The notes beneath the pieces were generated by a model, which saw only the letters and a program-made list of their open reading frames with translations, made no database searches and had not been told where the DNA came from. Positions 36,382 to 44,271 of a stretch of 64,000 nt of DNA are shown in pieces. The stretch spans positions 62,001 to 126,000 of the forward strand of contig JAKSLD010000005.1 in assembly GCA_024401395.1 (NCBI GenBank), written 5' to 3'. Position numbers and translations under genes: made by a program. Every line of letters starts with the position of its first letter. The stretch's first letter is position 1. The stretch comes from Bacteroidales bacterium. GTDB taxonomy: Bacteria; Bacteroidota; Bacteroidia; Bacteroidales; Marinilabiliaceae.

Positions 36382-38289
36382 ATGGATTCAGACATATACC
36401 ATAGTATCACGACCGGCTTGGAGGCTATCAGCGTTCAGTCGGTCGCACTTTCTACCATAATCCAGAGCATACTACTCATAGTATTGCTGTTTTTTAGTGC
36501 ACTCATCTCTGGCAGTGAAGTTGCCTATTTCTCCCTGACACCAAAGGAATGTCAGGATATGGAGAACAGCAACAGTCTGCAATCAAAGCTGGCACTCAAG
36601 CTACTTCAGGATCCCAAGCGACTTCTGGCGACCATTCTGATAGGCAACAACTTTGTGAATGTTGCTATTATCATGCTATCCGCCTTTGTCAGTTCTGCAA
36701 TAATAGATTTCGGAGATTCCACTGTACTTAAATTTATCTTTGAGACGATAATCATTACCTCCTTGATATTGTTTTTTGGAGAGGTGATGCCAAAGATTTT
36801 TGCAAAACAACACAGAAAGAGATTCGTGCAGATAATGGCGTACCCATTGCAAGTAATGAGCGCATTGTTCAAGCCATTCAGCCTGCTACTGATGAAATCG
36901 ACCAGTATTGTCAACGACAGACTATCAAAACATCAGAATTCGAACATATCAATAGATGACCTTCAAGAGGCGCTGCAAATAACCAGCAACGGCATACGAG
37001 AAGAGAAAGACATGCTCGAGAGCATTGTAAAGTTCTCCAACCTTACGGCTATAGATATCATGACGCCAAGAATGGATGTAGTGGCGCTAGATATCAGCGA
37101 GCCATTTGACGAGGTACTAAAAACAGTCGTAGACAGCGGATATTCCAGAATACCAGTCTATGATGAGCGTCCGGACGAAATAAAAGGAATCTTGTATGTA
37201 AAAGATTTGCTAACGCATATCGACCAGAAGAACAATAAGGAATTCGACTGGAAATCTTTATTGCGCAAAGCAAATTATGTACCTGAAAACAAAAAGACCA
37301 ATGATTTGCTAGCCGAATTCCAGTCGTCAAAGAACCACATGGCAATAGTTGTTGACGAATATGGTGGCATGCAAGGCATTGTGACACTGGAAGACATACT
37401 GGAAGAGATTGTGGGAGAGATAAGCGACGAGTTGGATACCGACGAAGCAAAACTGTGGCAGAAACTGTCTGACGGTTCGATAATATTCGAGGGAAAGATA
37501 TCCCTCAACGACTTTTTCAAGGTAACAAATATTGAGGAGACAGAGTTTGACGAAAAGAGAGGCGATGCAGAGACATTGGCTGGATTCTTACTAGAGATAA
37601 ATGGACTTATTCCTCAGAAAAAAGATATCATCAGGTATAAAGATCATATTTTCGAGATAGTGTCAGCAGATATCAGAAGAATAAAGAAGGTAAAATACCA
37701 CAGCATAAAAGTTTTCATTGCACTTATCCTTGGTTCAATGTTCATGGTAGGCTGTGGAGACAATTACGTACCTAAACCTCATGGTTATTTCCGAATTGAC
37801 CTGCCAGAGCATTCATACTCAACATTTGACAGTTTAGCACTGCCATATACATTCGAGAAATCAGATTACGCTGTCGTATCCCCTGACAAGAAAAGTACAG
37901 AAGACGAGCATTGGATCAATATCTCATATCCTCAGTGGAACTGCAAGATACACGTTACTTACCGCGATATCCGAGGTATGGTAGAGCAAGCATTGGAAGA
38001 CAACCGCAAATTAGCATATAAGCATACCGTCAAGGCAGACGCTATCGGCGAGGAGTATTACGACGATGCCGAGCATGGATTGTACGGCGCATTATACTTG
38101 ATAAAAGGCAATGCAGCTACACCAATGCAATTTGCTATTACAGACAGTGCTGCAAACCTGTTCAGAGGTTCGGTATATTTTTGGGGGCGTCCAAACCAGG
38201 ATAGCCTTGCTCCTGTTGTCGACTATCTTGAAAAAGACGTCACAAAACTTATAGAGTCACTACGTTTCAGAAAACAAGTCAAGAAATAA
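36382..38289 (+). CDS. gldE: GldE-GldD fusion protein
   Basis: A 635-residue frame that joins two proteins normally made from adjacent genes. Residues 1 to about 436 are GldE, a CNNM/CBS-type membrane protein: DUF21 helices with LISGSEVAYFSLTP, then CBS domains (IMTPRMDVVALDIS, HMAIVVDEYGGMQGIVTLED) and a CorC-type end. Residues about 437-635 are GldD, starting with its own signal-like helix KVFIALILGSMFMVGC (Cys458) and the family block NYVPKPHGYFRIDLP. No ATG, GTG or TTG separates the parts. GldD and GldE are needed for gliding and type IX secretion in Flavobacteria; here a cell-envelope role is inferred. Confidence 0.88.
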   Translation: MDSDIYHSITTGLEAISVQSVALSTIIQSILLIVLLFFSALISGSEVAYFSLTPKECQDMENSNSLQSKLALKLLQDPKRLLATILIGNNFVNVAIIMLSAFVSSAIIDFGDSTVLKFIFETIIITSLILFFGEVMPKIFAKQHRKRFVQIMAYPLQVMSALFKPFSLLLMKSTSIVNDRLSKHQNSNISIDDLQEALQITSNGIREEKDMLESIVKFSNLTAIDIMTPRMDVVALDISEPFDEVLKTVVDSGYSRIPVYDERPDEIKGILYVKDLLTHIDQKNNKEFDWKSLLRKANYVPENKKTNDLLAEFQSSKNHMAIVVDEYGGMQGIVTLEDILEEIVGEISDELDTDEAKLWQKLSDGSIIFEGKISLNDFFKVTNIEETEFDEKRGDAETLAGFLLEINGLIPQKKDIIRYKDHIFEIVSADIRRIKKVKYHSIKVFIALILGSMFMVGCGDNYVPKPHGYFRIDLPEHSYSTFDSLALPYTFEKSDYAVVSPDKKSTEDEHWINISYPQWNCKIHVTYRDIRGMVEQALEDNRKLAYKHTVKADAIGEEYYDDAEHGLYGALYLIKGNAATPMQFAITDSAANLFRGSVYFWGRPNQDSLAPVVDYLEKDVTKLIESLRFRKQVKK

Positions 38290-38292
38290 AGG

Positions 38293-38910
38293 ATGCTCTT
38301 CAAGAAATTCAGCGATAAGAGTGCCACGATGGGCATATGGCAGATGACGGAGACGTTAGCTGAATTGGAGTCTATGTACACCGTCACACCCGACGAGCGT
38401 CCGGTATATGATGGATTCAGAAACGACCGAAGAAGAAAAGAGTGGCTTACTGTCCGTATTCTACTCAGGGAGTTATTGGGCAAGGACGTTGAGATATGCT
38501 ACAGAGATACGGGGAAACCATACCTTAAGGACTCATCGTATTGTATCAGCATTACCCATACAATCGGGTATGTGGGAATAAGACTTGCAGCTCATCCTGT
38601 GGCACTTGACATGGAATACAAAGCCGACAGAGTGTTGAGGATCATTGACAGATTTGTCAATGAAAAAGAGATGAAGTATATAGACGAACGCGACCCTGTA
38701 AGTTCCGCTCTTGTACTTTGGAGTGCCAAGGAGACACTTTTTAAGCTATTTGATTTTCAGGAGGTTGATTTCAAGGAACATCTGCACGTCAGCAAAATGC
38801 ACTGGGGAACTACTGGCCACTTCAGAGGCTCGGTGGACAAAGATGGATTTTGCGCAGACGTAAAGTTGAGTTTTGCCGTATATGGGGAGTTAATTCTAGT
38901 ATATTGTTAA
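38293..38910 (+). CDS. 4'-phosphopantetheinyl transferase (Sfp type)
   Basis: A 205-residue enzyme that moves phosphopantetheine from CoA to a carrier protein. The family motifs are present: CISITHTIGYVGI, the magnesium-binding ALDMEYKADRV, and LWSAKETLFKLFD. It starts 3 bp after the gldE-gldD stop, so translation is probably coupled. No acyl-carrier or polyketide genes are beside it; its carrier protein is elsewhere. Confidence 0.85.
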   Translation: MLFKKFSDKSATMGIWQMTETLAELESMYTVTPDERPVYDGFRNDRRRKEWLTVRILLRELLGKDVEICYRDTGKPYLKDSSYCISITHTIGYVGIRLAAHPVALDMEYKADRVLRIIDRFVNEKEMKYIDERDPVSSALVLWSAKETLFKLFDFQEVDFKEHLHVSKMHWGTTGHFRGSVDKDGFCADVKLSFAVYGELILVYC

Positions 38911-38919
38911 TTATTGGGG

Positions 38920-39654
38920 ATGAAAAACGTATATAACGACATAATATTACCTGCATACAAAGAGCATAAGCATCTGTTTGCCATACTTATTGACCCAGAC
39001 AAATGTTCCGAGGAGCGTTTGTCTTCCATAAAGACGGCTATGGGTGAGTATACTCCAGATATGATATTAGTCGGAGGCTCATTGGTAATGGGCAGCACTT
39101 CGGATGCTGTATTAACTTGCCAGAAGTTCTTCCCTAAGACACCTGTCGTACTATTCCCCGGCGATGAGACTCAGTTGACCCCTATAGCTGATGCCGTTAT
39201 GGTATTGTCGCTCCTTTCTGGAAGAAATCCTGAATACCTGATAGGTCAGCACGTTCGCGCAAGCGTAAAAATCAAACAGATGGGATTACAGACAATCCCG
39301 ACTGGCTATATCCTTATCGATGGAGGGAATATCACTTCTGTCCAATATATAAGCAATACTATGCCTATTCCTAGAGAAAAGACAGATATTGCAGTAGCCA
39401 CAGCCTTGGCTTCGGAACAGTTGGGACATAAAATGGTATATCTGGAAGGAGGTAGCGGTGCCTTGAAGCACGTACCTTTGGAAATGATAAAAGCAGTAAG
39501 GAAGTCTATAACAATTCCACTGATTGTGGGAGGCGGACTTAAGAATGCTGAAGACATACGAAACGTTTTCGACGCAGGAGCCGATATAGTCGTTGTCGGT
39601 TCTGCCATAGAACGTGACCCTGAAATAGCAAAGCAGATTTGTACTCATTATTAG
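38920..39654 (+). CDS. Geranylgeranylglyceryl-phosphate synthase family protein
   Basis: A 244-residue TIM-barrel of the GGGPS/PcrB family, which joins a polyprenyl chain to sn-glycerol 1-phosphate as in archaeal lipids. Visible blocks are FAILIDPDKCSEE, ILVGGSLVMGST, VVLFPGDETQL, and the phosphate-binding IPLIVGGGLKNAEDI and DIVVVGSAIERDP. Bacteroidetes carry one of the few bacterial GGGPS groups, whose final product is poorly known. I chose ATG 38920, 9 bp after the transferase gene. Confidence 0.88.
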   Translation: MKNVYNDIILPAYKEHKHLFAILIDPDKCSEERLSSIKTAMGEYTPDMILVGGSLVMGSTSDAVLTCQKFFPKTPVVLFPGDETQLTPIADAVMVLSLLSGRNPEYLIGQHVRASVKIKQMGLQTIPTGYILIDGGNITSVQYISNTMPIPREKTDIAVATALASEQLGHKMVYLEGGSGALKHVPLEMIKAVRKSITIPLIVGGGLKNAEDIRNVFDAGADIVVVGSAIERDPEIAKQICTHY

Positions 39655-39672
39655 ATATTTCAATAAAAAGAG

Positions 39673-40416
39673 ATGACTAGAAACCTGGTAATAATACCAA
39701 CATACAATGAGAAAGAGAATATTACCTCAATTATCAGCGCGGTATATTCCCTTCCTGAAGATATGGACATTCTTATCATTGACGATGGCTCTCCTGATGG
39801 CACTGCCGATATTGTGTCTGATTTGATGAAAATGTATACTGATTGCCTGTTTATGATAAAAAGAGAGGGCAAACTGGGATTGGGCACTGCATACATCACT
39901 GGTTTCAAATGGGCTCTTGAGCATGGATATGAGTATATTTTTGAGATGGATGCAGATTTCTCTCACCCACCAAAAGATTTAATGAACCTACTGGAGGCTT
40001 GTATGGATGATGGCTACGATATGGCTATCGGTTCTCGATACATTTCTGGTGTGAACGTAGTAAACTGGCCTATCGGTCGTGTCTTGATGTCGTACTACGC
40101 ATCTGTATACGTCCGTATGGTTACTGGTATGAAAATAATGGATACCACAGCTGGATTCGCTTGCTACTCCGCTAATGTCCTCCGTAGCATCGGGTTGGAT
40201 AAGGTAAAACTCAAGGGTTATGGCTTCCAGATAGAGATGAAATTCCGCACCTGGAAGTATGGATTCAAAATAAAGGAGGTACCTATTATATTCACCGACC
40301 GCAAACAGGGTACTAGCAAAATGAGTGGTGGCATTTTCAATGAGGCCGTATGGGGCGTTATCGGATTACGCTTGCGCAGTCTGTTCACCAACTGGAAAAA
40401 GAAACCTGTAGAATAA
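39673..40416 (+). CDS. Polyprenol-phosphate mannosyltransferase (GT2)
   Basis: A 247-residue family 2 glycosyltransferase of the Dpm1 type, which moves mannose (or another hexose) from a nucleotide sugar to a polyprenyl phosphate. Motifs: VIIPTYNEKENI, LIIDDGSPDGTADI, EMDADFSHPP (the DxD) and FTDRKQGTSKMS. No C-terminal membrane helices are seen, as in other soluble Dpm1-like bacterial enzymes. pyrC starts 11 bp later, an arrangement I recall from other Bacteroidetes. Confidence 0.88.
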   Translation: MTRNLVIIPTYNEKENITSIISAVYSLPEDMDILIIDDGSPDGTADIVSDLMKMYTDCLFMIKREGKLGLGTAYITGFKWALEHGYEYIFEMDADFSHPPKDLMNLLEACMDDGYDMAIGSRYISGVNVVNWPIGRVLMSYYASVYVRMVTGMKIMDTTAGFACYSANVLRSIGLDKVKLKGYGFQIEMKFRTWKYGFKIKEVPIIFTDRKQGTSKMSGGIFNEAVWGVIGLRLRSLFTNWKKKPVE

Positions 40417-40427
40417 GCAATATACAA

Positions 40428-41756
40428 ATGAAACTTATCAGGAACGCTACAATAGTTAATGAAGGTCAGAGCAAGATTGGCTCAGTATATATAAATGACA
40501 ACGGCATTATAGAACGTATCGTTTGGGGTACTACAAACGATACCGCCGAAGAAACAATCGATGCCGATGGTATGCTTTTGATTCCAGGTGTAATCGACGA
40601 CCAGGTCCATTTTCGTGAACCTGGGTTGACTCATAAGGCTGATATAGAGAGTGAATCTCACGCTGCCGTAGCAGGTGGCGTCACTTCTTATATGGAAATG
40701 CCTAATACAAAGCCTACTACAACAACTGTTGAGGCTCTGGATTGGAAATATTCCCGCGCAGCTGAGGTTTCTACAGCCAACTATTCGTTCTGGATTGGCG
40801 CTACAAATGATAATATAGATACAATAAAATCTATTGATTATAGCAAGGTTTGTGGCATTAAACTTTTCATGGGCTCTTCTACTGGCAATATGCTGGTGGA
40901 TAACGAAGAGACTCTCAACAGACTTTTCGCCGAGGCTCCTTGCCTTATCGCTACCCACTGTGAAGATGAAGCTACCATAAAAGCTAATATGGCTGCCTAT
41001 AAGGAAAAGTATGGCGAGGATGTTCCTATGAAATGTCACGCCGAAATACGTTCTGCCGAGGCGTGCTACAAATCTTCCGCCAAAGCGGCCGAGTTGGCCC
41101 GTAAGAATAATGCTCATCTGCATATCCTCCACCTTTCTTCGGCTCAGGAAATAGATCTTCTCGATGACGGTCCTCTTTCCGAACGTCACGTAACAGGAGA
41201 GGTCTGTGCTCATCACCTTTGGTTTTCTGATGAGGATTACGACAAGTTGGGCTCTCGCATTAAGTGGAATCCTTCTATTAAGTCAAAATCCGACAGAGAT
41301 GCCCTTCGCGCAGCAGTGAAATCTGGACGAATCGCAGTTGTCGCTACTGACCACGCCCCACACACAAAGGAGGAGAAGGCTCAGTCTTACTTCAACTGTC
41401 CTAGTGGTGGTCCGTTCGTGCAGTTCTCTCTGCCTACAATGCTTACCCTTGCCAATCAGGGGAATTGGAATATCGAGACTGTGGTGGACCAGATGTGCCA
41501 CCGCCCAGCTGAATTATTCAAAGTATCAAAACGTGGATATATCCGCCCAGGTTATTACGCTGATCTGGTATTGGTAAAAAAGGAACCTATGCTTATCAAC
41601 GTGGATATCATCCAAAGCAAGTGCAAATGGAGCCCTCTGGAGGGTACTACACTCGACTATACCGTAAAACAGACTTTCGTAAACGGACAAAGTGTATATT
41701 CTGACGGTAAGGTCAACACCTCTATACGTGGTATGAGACTTGAATTCGACAGATAA
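40428..41756 (+). CDS. pyrC: Dihydroorotase
   Basis: Cyclises N-carbamoyl-aspartate to dihydroorotate in pyrimidine synthesis. 442 residues, class I type. Metal and active-site residues are present: DDQVHFREPG (His-x-His region), ATHCEDEATIK, LHILHLSSAQEID and VATDHAPHTKEEK. I chose ATG 40428; the frame extends back to 40350 inside the preceding gene but the family N-terminus starts MKLIRNATIV. A second, metal-less homologue lies at 48446. Confidence 0.93.
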   Translation: MKLIRNATIVNEGQSKIGSVYINDNGIIERIVWGTTNDTAEETIDADGMLLIPGVIDDQVHFREPGLTHKADIESESHAAVAGGVTSYMEMPNTKPTTTTVEALDWKYSRAAEVSTANYSFWIGATNDNIDTIKSIDYSKVCGIKLFMGSSTGNMLVDNEETLNRLFAEAPCLIATHCEDEATIKANMAAYKEKYGEDVPMKCHAEIRSAEACYKSSAKAAELARKNNAHLHILHLSSAQEIDLLDDGPLSERHVTGEVCAHHLWFSDEDYDKLGSRIKWNPSIKSKSDRDALRAAVKSGRIAVVATDHAPHTKEEKAQSYFNCPSGGPFVQFSLPTMLTLANQGNWNIETVVDQMCHRPAELFKVSKRGYIRPGYYADLVLVKKEPMLINVDIIQSKCKWSPLEGTTLDYTVKQTFVNGQSVYSDGKVNTSIRGMRLEFDR

Positions 41757-41762
41757 TTAAAA

Positions 41763-42749
41763 GTGAAACAAAGAATACTTACATATTTTTTTGTTCTATT
41801 CTTAGCTATAGTAACTATCCCAACTATGGCTCAGAAGGATAATACCAAGACCGACCAACCTCAGGCTGGCGAGGGTCTGGGCGCTTTCCTCCTACGTAAT
41901 GGTTATAATATCGCCCAATACAAGGATGAATTTATCGAACTGAACAAAAAGAAACTTGGCAAGGATAATCAACTTAAACTAGGTGTGTCTTATTCTTTCC
42001 CTAAGAAGAAAGAAAATATCAAATACGAACCTTTACTGGGCAAAACCGAACAGAATGTCAAGATTCTTTCTCACGAACTGAAGGGTGCTACATTCTACCT
42101 CGTAAGTGGTCACGGCGGACCTGACCCTGGCGCTATGGGTAAACTGAGGGGTAATGACCTCTGCGAGGATGAGTATGCCTATGATATTATCCTGCGACTT
42201 GCACGTCAGCTTCTCCAACGTGACGCTAACGTACATATAATAATACAAGACCCTAATGATGGTATACGCGACTCCGAGATTTTGAAACTCGATGAGGACG
42301 AGACTTGCGAGGGTGAAGCTATCCCTCTCGACCAGATTAAACGTCTCCGCCAACGTGTAGATGCTATAAATAACCATTATAAGTCTGAAAAAAAGGGCTA
42401 TTGCCGCGCAATTTTCATCCACCTCGACAGCCGTAGCCAGGATAAACGAATAGATATATTCTTATATCACTACACTAAAAGCGTCCTCGGCGAACGTCTT
42501 GCCAATAGAATGCGTGATAAATTCGAGGCTAAATATAAACAGCATCAGCCGAAACGTGGTTTTACCGGTACCGTGTCTGAACGTGGCCTTTATGTGTTGA
42601 AGGAGGCTTTCCCTCCTTGCGTATTCTTGGAATTGGGTAACCTCCAGAACGAACTGGATCAGACTCGTTTCACTAAAGTGGACAATCGCGAGGCTATCGC
42701 TAAATGGATGGCTGAAGCAATAGTTGAAGATTATACTAATAAGAAATAA
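41763..42749 (+). CDS. N-acetylmuramoyl-L-alanine amidase
   Basis: A 328-residue exported zinc amidase that cuts the stem peptide from murein. The GTG start at 41763 is 6 bp after pyrC and gives a clear signal peptide (cleavage after PTMAQ). A LysM-like stretch (FLLRNGYNIAQYKDEFIELN) precedes the Amidase_3 domain, whose ligands are in VSGHGGPDPGAMG, CEDEYAYDI and FIHLDSRSQ, with the catalytic glutamate in FLELGNLQNELDQ. Acts in the periplasm, probably in cell separation or murein turnover. Confidence 0.88.
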   Translation: MKQRILTYFFVLFLAIVTIPTMAQKDNTKTDQPQAGEGLGAFLLRNGYNIAQYKDEFIELNKKKLGKDNQLKLGVSYSFPKKKENIKYEPLLGKTEQNVKILSHELKGATFYLVSGHGGPDPGAMGKLRGNDLCEDEYAYDIILRLARQLLQRDANVHIIIQDPNDGIRDSEILKLDEDETCEGEAIPLDQIKRLRQRVDAINNHYKSEKKGYCRAIFIHLDSRSQDKRIDIFLYHYTKSVLGERLANRMRDKFEAKYKQHQPKRGFTGTVSERGLYVLKEAFPPCVFLELGNLQNELDQTRFTKVDNREAIAKWMAEAIVEDYTNKK

Positions 42750-42767
42750 TATAAAATATACAATACG

Positions 42768-44057
42768 ATGTCAGAGCAGAACAAAATGAACCTCGGTACT
42801 ATTTGTATCCAGGGTGGTTGGAAGGCTAAGAAGGGCGAATCTCAGGTTTTGCCTATCTACCAGTCTACAACATTCAAGTATGAGACTTCAGACCAAATGG
42901 CTCGCCTATTCGATCTCGAAGATGAGGGCTATTTCTATACTCGCCTTGCTAACCCAACCAACGACGCTGTCGCTAAAAAAATCGCTAAACTGGAAGGTGG
43001 CGTAGCTGCTATCCTCACTTCTTCGGGTCAGGCGGCTTCTATGTACGCTATCCTCAATCTTTGTGGCGCTGGCGACCATATCGTTTCTTCTTGCAATATA
43101 TATGGTGGTACTTTCAACCTCTTTGGCGTGACTCTCCCTAAACTGGGTATCGAGTGTACTTTCATTGATTCTGACGCTTCTGAGGAGGAGATCCAGAAGG
43201 CTTTCCGCCCAAATACTAAGGCTTTGTTCGGTGAGACTATCTCTAATCCTGGCCTCGCTATCCTCGATATCGAGAAATTTGCCAACATCGCTCACAAGAA
43301 TGGTGTACCTCTTATCATAGACAATACTTTCGCTACTCCTATCAACTGCCGTCCTTTTGAGTGGGGCGCCGATATCGTTACCCATTCTACTACTAAATAT
43401 ATGGATGGTCACGCTACTCAGGTAGGTGGCGCTATTGTTGATTCTGGCAACTTCGACTGGATGGCTCACAAGGATAAGTTCCCTGGCCTCACAACTCCTG
43501 ATGAGTCTTACCATGGTATCATCTATGCCGAGAAGTTTGGCAAAATGGCATATATTACTAAGGCTACTGCCCAACTGATGCGCGATATGGGTAGCATCCC
43601 TTCTCCTTTCAACTGCTTCCTCCTTAATATGGGTCTCGAGACTCTCCACCTCCGCGTGCCTCGTCACTGCGAGAACGCTCTCAAAGTAGCTAAGTTCTTG
43701 CATGATGACCCAAGAATCGCATGGGTTAACTATTGCGGCCTTGAGGATAATAAGTATTATACTCTCGCTCAGAAATATCTCCCTAACGGCTCTTGCGGTG
43801 TTATATCTTTCGGCTTGAAGGGCGGTCGCGAGGAGAGTATCAAGTTTATGGATAACTTGGATTTCATCTCTATCGTCACTCATGTGGCTGATGCACGTAC
43901 TTGCGTCTTGCACCCTGCTAGCCATACCCACCGTCAGCTCTCTGACGAACAGCTCAAGGAGGCTGGTATCGCACCTGACCTTATCCGTCTGTCTGTTGGT
44001 ATTGAGGATGTTGAGGATATCATCAATGATATCAAACAGGCTTTGGATAAGCAGTAA
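42768..44057 (+). CDS. metY: O-acetylhomoserine sulfhydrylase
   Basis: A 429-residue PLP enzyme of the Cys/Met metabolism family that makes homocysteine (or methionine) from O-acetylhomoserine and sulfide. The PLP lysine is in HSTTKYMDGHATQVGG; other blocks are LPIYQSTTFKYE, RLANPTNDAVAKKIAKLEGG and SSGQAASMYAI. The long insert around GLTTPDESYHG is typical of MetY rather than of cystathionine gamma-synthase. A strong terminator follows. Methionine gamma-lyase is the main alternative. Confidence 0.9.
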   Translation: MSEQNKMNLGTICIQGGWKAKKGESQVLPIYQSTTFKYETSDQMARLFDLEDEGYFYTRLANPTNDAVAKKIAKLEGGVAAILTSSGQAASMYAILNLCGAGDHIVSSCNIYGGTFNLFGVTLPKLGIECTFIDSDASEEEIQKAFRPNTKALFGETISNPGLAILDIEKFANIAHKNGVPLIIDNTFATPINCRPFEWGADIVTHSTTKYMDGHATQVGGAIVDSGNFDWMAHKDKFPGLTTPDESYHGIIYAEKFGKMAYITKATAQLMRDMGSIPSPFNCFLLNMGLETLHLRVPRHCENALKVAKFLHDDPRIAWVNYCGLEDNKYYTLAQKYLPNGSCGVISFGLKGGREESIKFMDNLDFISIVTHVADARTCVLHPASHTHRQLSDEQLKEAGIAPDLIRLSVGIEDVEDIINDIKQALDKQ

Positions 44058-44080
44058 TTGATTCTTATATCGAATAATAT

Positions 44081-44121
44081 AGTAATGGACATCTCCTCTC
44101 TGGAAATGTCCATTACTTTTT
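44081..44121 (+). terminator. metY terminator
   Basis: AGTAATGGACAT (44081-44092) pairs perfectly with ATGTCCATTACT (44106-44117), followed by TTTT; one of the strongest hairpins in the window. Confidence 0.9.
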
Positions 44122-44165
44122 ATAATATTATAAAAATCCTAATTCTATCGGTCTCTTCTTTTCTC

Positions 44166-44222
44166 CTACGCTCTCTTAACGCTCTCTTAATACACACATA
44201 ACACAGACACTACCCAGAGCTG
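44166..44222 (+). repeat. 11-bp-period array without head (element E)
   Basis: Exact 11-bp units CTACGCTCTCT (44166), TAACGCTCTCT (44177), TAATACACACA (44188), TAACACAGACA (44199) and CTACCCAGAGC (44210). It is homologous over its length to element D (11713-11770) in reverse orientation, but no conserved head is seen. It lies between the convergent metY and AAA genes. Confidence 0.75.
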
Positions 44223-44271
44223 TTTCCTGAATCTCTTCTTTTCTTTCGTTTTTCTTTTCCCCTCGCCTGTC

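Noticed and set aside
42906-43931. 341-codon open frame antisense to metY
   Set aside because: Shadow of a highly biased gene; no motif, no ribosome-binding or promoter context.
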